Source: Paramecium tetraurelia
Taxonomy: Eukaryota > Ciliophora > Oligohymenophorea > Peniculida > Parameciidae
Assembly: GCF_000165425.1 (NCBI RefSeq)
Contig: NW_001799067.1
Span: forward strand, 6,867-70,866
DNA length: 64,000 nucleotides
Direction of reading: 5' to 3'
In this document: positions 62,012 through 64,000 of the stretch, piece by piece
Layout: each line of letters begins with the position of its first letter
Numbering within the stretch: position 1 is the first letter of the stretch
Program-made: the position numbers and the translations under genes
The notes under the pieces: model-generated
Databases searched by the model: none
Seen by the model: only the letters and a program-made list of their open reading frames with translations
What the model was told of the DNA's origin: nothing

Positions 62012-64000
62012 TCAAAAATAATGTTCCTTTAATATATCGTTGAGTTCTTAGTCTCTAATAGGTTTGACGAGATAATTCAATACGCCAATTTTCTTACATT
62101 CTTCTCTTTCCTTATGATCTGTATACCCAGAGCAAGCAATGATAATTTGATTTGGATTTATTTTAAGCACTTCCTTAGAAGCATTAAAACCATTCAATAT
62201 TGGCATCTCCAAGTCCATAAAGATTAATCGATAGCCACTACAAGTTTAGCAACATTTTTTTTTTTTCAACTTTTCAATGCATTCGCTACCATTTGATGCC
62301 GAATCTATATCTAGAATGTTTCTAACTATCAATATCAATATTTACTTTTTATTCAATAATTTTGTGAACGTAAAGACATTAAATATCTCATCATCAACTA
62401 TTAAAATATGAGGGCATCTAGTAAGAGGGGGTTCTAAGTCGATTGATTTTGGAGGTTCCAACAAAAATGTCATTCCTTCATCAACATCTTAGGACTAACC
62501 TTGATTTTCTTTAATGCGATAATTTGACACTCTCTTCAGTCTAGTTTATTAGATTTGCAAGTTAAAAAAAAAATAAGTACCTTAATTTAACTTTGAATCT
62601 ATCTATAAACCACCAAAACCTATAGAACTTGCTATCTGATTACTGATAACCAAACCTAATCCCACTCCATTCTCATTCCTCTTTCTACTTTCTTCAGAAT
62701 TAACTTTCGAAAATTACTTGAATAGTTATTTTTAATCTTCATTAGAGATACCAATTCCATCATCTTGCACGCCTATTCTGATTGTTGTGTTATCTATAGA
62801 GGAGACGAGTATGGTAATTTTATTGGACGCAAATTTAAAGCTATTGCTCAATAAATTCACCAAAATTTATTTGATTCTATTCCGATCACTAAAAACTAGA
62901 GAGGGAGCTTAATTATCATAGACATAGGAAAGGTTTAATTTTAAGATCTTAGCCTTCAATGCAAATAATTTCAAGCACTCTTTGATCAGTAATTACAAAT
63001 TGAATCTTGTCTATTGAATTGTAAATTTACCATTTTTTATTTGAGCCAAGTCTAGCAAATCATTTGATAAATTTAAAATATAATATGAATTATCCAAAGC
63101 AGCTTGAAGCATCTCAGAATTGTCCATAGTTAATTAATTAGTGTGCAGTACATTTTCAATCATCTAAATAATGCAATTCAGAGGAGATCTGTATTCATGA
63201 CTTACATAGGATAGCATTTTTGATTTTTATAGATCATATTCTCTCAAATATTTGATTTTTTATTTATGAGTAATGTCTCTAATCAAAATAAAGAATAAAT
63301 TGTTCTCCCTTTTGGTTATAGTGAGTTCCAACATTTTCTCTGTTTTTCTTTCATTCTAAGACATTGCAACAATATTATGAGGGTAGAATGTTTGTAATGT
63401 AAAAAATTCGTTCTAAAGACTATTTTATTTAAATTTACTAAAAATTTCTTTAAATTAGTTGACTACTTTTTTTTCTTGATTCAATTCTAATAGAATTTAG
63501 TAATGCGGATTGTTGGATTGATTTATCTATTCATTCTTTAAATAAGCCATACTTTTGCATAATTATTTTTATTGATTAATTTGTAAAAAATTGTCATCTT
63601 AGGAATGATGCTATTAATATTATATGTTGTTTAAAGAATTAAAAATGTCAAGAATTTCTTTTGCTGAGTTAACTGAAAACAATGTTTTTGATGCTATATT
63701 GGTAAATACTATCTCCATCTCCTAATTTAATTAGTTTAATCTCATAACTACTAATCCTTCATGTGTAAATTCCATCATTACGTCTAGTATATTCGTGTTT
63801 AAAACTTGTTTTTGAAAAGTGTAATCTGGCAGCAGAAAATGATAGAACGGAAATTCTTTACTCTTTGGGGATAGCTTATCTGTATCAGACAATGAAGATG
63901 CCCTGTCTTTCCTAGTGATTATGTAATCTATCTTCTAGTTGTGTTGCTAAACACTTAATTTGTTTTTTGGAATAATCACTTTTTACAATCCGTTGGCCAA
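62012..64000 (-). CDS. hybrid sensor histidine kinase with C-terminal receiver domain (5' end beyond window)
   Basis: The frame is open to the right edge, so the N-terminus is missing. A PAS-like or helical region is followed by LSYVSHEYRSPLNCIIQMIE, the H-box with the phospho-acceptor His. Then come SDRNRIKQILVNLLSNSFKF (N-box), RIGVQDDGIGISNEDQKQLF (G1), KQFSKV (F-box) and NGVGLGLVISNQIA (G2), so the ATPase is complete. After one intron or more, a receiver domain has HILIVDDEIFNVFTFTKLLN (acidic pocket), LIFMDLEMPILNG (phospho-acceptor Asp), IIACSGYTD (Ser at the switch position) and YLVKPI (Lys). It stops at TGA 62012-62014. No transmembrane helix is seen in the visible part. All phosphorelay residues are present, so it should be active. 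Confidence 0.85.

Overview
The window reads as somatic (macronuclear) DNA of a ciliate, most likely a Paramecium. It is very AT-rich. Long conserved proteins appear only when TAA and TAG are read as glutamine and TGA is the sole stop. Those reading frames are interrupted by tiny GT...AG introns, mostly 20-30 nt. Removing the introns I propose restores an exact multiple of three in nearly every gene below, a strong internal check on boundaries. Genes are packed on both strands, often 16-80 bp apart. A 121-bp run of N lies inside one gene. I made all translations by hand, so gene names rest on motif recognition and not on database searches.

Layout. 0-5.6 kb: an unrecognised 406-residue gene, a frameshifted Tc1/IS630-type transposase relic, a TcdA/Tcd1-like tRNA-modification enzyme and a NET-domain (BET-type) protein. 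5.6-9.2 kb: a decayed GAF-like gene, eIF2B-epsilon and an RNF5/RNF185-type RING ligase. 9.2-14.1 kb: low-complexity and coiled-coil proteins and a protein kinase broken by the assembly gap. 14.5-19.4 kb: an EF-hand/PH/kinase protein (CDPK7-like order), an unknown protein and a second kinase. 19.4-24.8 kb: COG2 and a long coiled-coil protein. 25-31 kb: a casein-kinase-1 pseudogene, an unknown Cys-containing protein, a divergent ubiquitin-protease-like protein and a MAP kinase. 31-38.4 kb: a MORN-repeat protein, a vWA-domain protein, a secreted acidic protein ending in a beta/gamma-crystallin-like domain, and a pseudokinase. 38-47 kb: a coiled-coil gene, a small HTH protein, an Aurora-like kinase, phosphatidylinositol 4-kinase beta and a kinase with a Q/P/F-rich tail. 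47-58.4 kb: a decayed coiled-coil gene, two Cys-rich surface proteins (the second a 1712-residue multi-pass membrane protein) and an EF-hand protein. 58.4-64 kb: an old yellow enzyme, ribosomal protein S23, an actin-related protein and a hybrid histidine kinase cut by the window edge.

There is no operon logic. The set is a typical ciliate mix of signalling enzymes (about eight kinase-like genes, a PI4-kinase and a hybrid histidine kinase), housekeeping genes (eIF2B, COG2, RPS23, tRNA modification) and cortex or secretory proteins. The least ordinary items are the EF-hand/PH/kinase fusion, the crystallin-like secreted protein, the large Cys-rich multi-pass protein, the non-catalytic kinase and ubiquitin-protease homologues, and several decayed genes, one of which has lost exactly its DFG region.
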